A stretch of 64,000 nucleotides of DNA from Sphingobacterium sp. (GTDB lineage: Bacteria; Bacteroidota; Bacteroidia; Sphingobacteriales; Sphingobacteriaceae): assembly GCA_031286695.1 (NCBI GenBank), contig JAITTY010000005.1, positions 124,001-188,000 of the forward strand, given 5' to 3'. Both the position numbers and the translations under genes were made by a program. Every line of letters starts with the position of its first letter. Within the stretch, counting starts at the first letter, position 1. Under the pieces are notes generated by a model that was not told where the DNA came from, made no database searches, and saw only the letters and a list, made by a program, of their open reading frames with translations. Positions 62,113 to 64,000 of this stretch are shown piece by piece.

Positions 62113-63597
62113 TTAATAGGTAAAGAGTGTATTTTTCATATACCATTCCTTACCGGCGAGATAAGATTCCTTGACACGGTCAAGGGTAATTTCAAGGTTG
62201 TTTCCACTGGCATCTACCCCTTTCAGCTTGATCTGTTCAGCAGTTGGCCGTTCGTACGCCCATTTCAGGATATGCAGACTATCGCCCTTTGCTTTTCCAT
62301 AAAGGTCTTTCAGGCCTACATCCATTTTTTCATCCAATTGTTTTCGCTGTTCCTTGCTGAATTTTTGATTTTTATCGATGAGATACAAGCTTTGGTCCGC
62401 CGAGTCTATTTCATAGTACAGATAACTCTTTCCCCCGGCTCGACCCGTAAATTCATAGGTTTTGAGCACATCATTCAAGGCCGGGGTTCCATTGCCAAGA
62501 TCAATAGCATTGGCTTTATTAACCTTATAGACCAATGTCGAATAACGCTCAAAAAATGCCTCATGCCAGCGTACCGAATCCACAGGTGAGTACGGCAGGG
62601 ACTTCCCATTTAATAGAAAACTTGAAACCTCATAATGTCCGGCGGCATGCGCCAGGCCAGGCAGCACAGGCTCCTTAAGACGGCCTTCATCATAAAATCG
62701 TTCATATCGATAATAGCCATATACAAATATGAATAGCACGACAATCGTTGCCTTGGCCCCAAAGTACAGGGGCTTGTTCCACTTTTTCAGAAATCCCGGC
62801 ACATAATAATAGGTACTGACAGGCTCACGCAGAATAAAGAGTTTCCAGATCGCAGGCAGGTATTGCAGCAGCAGAAATAGGGAAAGCAGCACAAAGTATG
62901 AACTATAAACATGTACTGCACCATCATAAGCAATGTTGGCATGGGCAATATTAAAAAGAACGCCTGCATTGATAATGGCACCTACTACCACCGTCGGCCG
63001 AAAGAAAAGCAAGCTTCCAGCAGCAATCTCCAGAAAACCCAGAAATATCTCGTATTTATAAGATACACCCACAATCTGCCAATACAGTTTAAAGGGTGCA
63101 TATTCACCGAGGTCGGTATTTAAATTGGCCAGTGATGGAAATGGCATTTGCATCGGGAAGAATTTGATAAATCCAAATGCAATCAGCCCCAGCGCAATAC
63201 GGTAGCGTACCAATACCCGTAACCAGTAGTATAACGCATCGTATTGTTTCACCTTGCTATTTCGTGCCAATATCGTCCAAATGGAAGCGCCAAGTACCGC
63301 GATCAAACCATTCAGCCACCAGGAGGTATAGGATGCAAATCCCCATTTACCGCTCTCGGTATCAATTTCTATCCAACCGGTACGCGACCCACCCGCGATA
63401 GAAGCCATAAAATCATATAATGAATCGGGTTTAAAAACTTTTTCGTACCATTCCCAGTCCAGGGGTACGACCATAAGGATAAAGAAAATAAAGGTAAATC
63501 TAAATCCCACCTTCTCCCAGTATTTCCAGTCCTGGTCCTTGTCAGATATGCGTACCTCTTTGCTGTACGCTCTCTCCAGTTGTTGTATCGTTGCCAT
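62113..63597 (-). CDS. DoxX-family membrane protein
   Basis: The 494-residue protein has about eight membrane segments in two groups, with a large extracytoplasmic loop. Landmarks are 'GFRFTFIFFILMVVPLDWEW', 'LGLIAFGFIKFFPMQMPF', 'IFLGFLEIAAGSLLFFRPTVVVGAI' (in part) and 'YFVLLSLFLLLQYLP'. DoxX relatives include the thiosulfate:quinone oxidoreductase subunit. The soluble C-terminal part (about 330-494) ends in 'LKGVDASGNNLEITLDRV', which matches the end of the upstream partial gene. It begins 23 bp after that gene. Confidence 0.8.
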   Translation of the reverse strand: MATIQQLERAYSKEVRISDKDQDWKYWEKVGFRFTFIFFILMVVPLDWEWYEKVFKPDSLYDFMASIAGGSRTGWIEIDTESGKWGFASYTSWWLNGLIAVLGASIWTILARNSKVKQYDALYYWLRVLVRYRIALGLIAFGFIKFFPMQMPFPSLANLNTDLGEYAPFKLYWQIVGVSYKYEIFLGFLEIAAGSLLFFRPTVVVGAIINAGVLFNIAHANIAYDGAVHVYSSYFVLLSLFLLLQYLPAIWKLFILREPVSTYYYVPGFLKKWNKPLYFGAKATIVVLFIFVYGYYRYERFYDEGRLKEPVLPGLAHAAGHYEVSSFLLNGKSLPYSPVDSVRWHEAFFERYSTLVYKVNKANAIDLGNGTPALNDVLKTYEFTGRAGGKSYLYYEIDSADQSLYLIDKNQKFSKEQRKQLDEKMDVGLKDLYGKAKGDSLHILKWAYERPTAEQIKLKGVDASGNNLEITLDRVKESYLAGKEWYMKNTLFTY

Positions 63598-63620
63598 AAG
63601 TTTTCGCTAAATTTGAATGG

Positions 63621-64000
63621 TTAATAAATACGGATCGGTTTTCTACGCCCCTCGTGCAGCAGATATTTCTTGTTTATTTTTTCGAGCCGCACATGAAGGG
63701 AGTCGCCTCGCTGATTAACTCCATCAAGCAACAAGGTCCGTTTATCCGTCCGGCGGAGAACAAAGGAAAATGTGTGGTCCCGATTGACCTTCCCCCTGAG
63801 CTTAATAGTCGTCTGCTGCTTTTCGGCACCTTTTTTTTGGCTGTAGCCAAAAAATTCACGACCACCGTTGCCCAGGTATTCGTAGTTGCGCTCCCTGTTG
63901 AAGGCAATACGTGGTCTTAGACTGTCGACCTCGACAGGACGATTTCCACGGATACTGATGGTGTTCCATTTTTCAAAAACCACATCCTTCCAGCGTATGC
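63621..64000 (-). CDS. Partial gene, C-terminal domain shared with DoxX neighbour
   Basis: The frame is open through the right edge (reading ...IRWKDVVFEKWNTI), so this is the 3' end of a longer gene; an apparent GTG start at 63983 is internal. The last 126 codons are soluble and basic. The end 'LLDGVNQRGDSLHVRLEKI' followed by NKKYLL aligns with 'LKGVDASGNNLEITLDRV' and KESYLA in the DoxX-family neighbour, so both end in the same domain. It is the first known gene of the leftward cluster. Confidence 0.65.
   Translation of the reverse strand, partial: IRWKDVVFEKWNTISIRGNRPVEVDSLRPRIAFNRERNYEYLGNGGREFFGYSQKKGAEKQQTTIKLRGKVNRDHTFSFVLRRTDKRTLLLDGVNQRGDSLHVRLEKINKKYLLHEGRRKPIRIY

Noticed and set aside
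1..64000. CRISPR arrays, insertion sequences, phage or integrase genes
   Set aside because: I found no regularly spaced direct repeats, transposase motifs or integrase signatures; the only direct repeat is the short leader pair in the heme island.

Overview
The window reads as a chromosomal segment of a Bacteroidota bacterium, most likely Sphingobacterium or a close Sphingobacteriaceae relative (inference from gene content; I could run no search). The evidence is two SusC/SusD outer-membrane systems, each with its own FecI-type sigma factor and FecR anti-sigma, many Bacteroidota-type lipoproteins (Cys followed by Ser/Lys/Asp-rich residues), HmuY-family proteins, promoters resembling the Bacteroidota -7 element TAnnTTTG, and few Shine-Dalgarno sequences. 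There are two tRNA genes. I see no rRNA, CRISPR array, phage or transposase gene.

Layout. 1-2.1 kb: a small lipoprotein and a secreted S41 peptidase. 2.1-4.6 kb: an AT-rich, gene-poor patch next to tRNA-Ser(TGA), with a tandem pair of related small membrane proteins and an apparent gene remnant. 4.6-9 kb: YceI with a Crp/Fnr-like box, tRNA-Arg(TCT), and a secreted GH3 glycosidase divergent from a Nudix/winged-helix regulator, with a perfect 23-bp palindrome between them. 9-15.7 kb: a signalling operon (REC-PAS kinase, hybrid kinase with three receivers, receiver, CheR, receiver). 15.9-21.6 kb: the four-gene ligase-associated DNA repair module (MBL exonuclease, ATP-dependent ligase, Lhr-like helicase, PdeM phosphoesterase).

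21.6-36.8 kb is the most distinctive region, an extended heme-acquisition island. It has a PchR-like AraC regulator, an hmuTUV-type ABC importer, a divergent TonB-dependent receptor, four HmuY-like proteins (three lipidated, one apparently soluble), two paralogous Ig-like lipoproteins, a MauG/CcpA-like di-heme lipoprotein, a secreted S41 peptidase, a heme oxygenase and a 44-residue membrane protein. A shared near-palindromic motif with outer arms like TTATTTA/TAAATAA precedes the AraC gene, the receptor, the second HmuY operon and heme oxygenase. A weaker copy precedes hmuT. I read this as an iron/heme operator tying the island into one regulon. The inferred flow is heme capture by surface lipoproteins, receptor and TonB transport, HmuTUV import, then ring opening by heme oxygenase.

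37-44.6 kb: a sigma/FecR/SusC/SusD locus ending in a Tat-type metallophosphatase, suggesting an organophosphate substrate. 44.9-48.5 kb: a secreted protein of unknown function, a KAS III-like enzyme, a cold-shock protein with a long leader and tandem 3' hairpins, and a TlpA-like thioredoxin. 48.5-49.4 kb is a gene-free gap. 49.4-57.9 kb: a second sigma/FecR/SusC(STN)/SusD locus with a DUF4832-like TIM-barrel protein. 58-64 kb: a leftward cluster that looks devoted to sulfur/persulfide handling (DoxX-family membrane protein, metallo-beta-lactamase plus double rhodanese, thioredoxin-fold lipoprotein, small lipoprotein, PYROXD2/CrtI-like oxidoreductase). The gene at the right edge is cut off.
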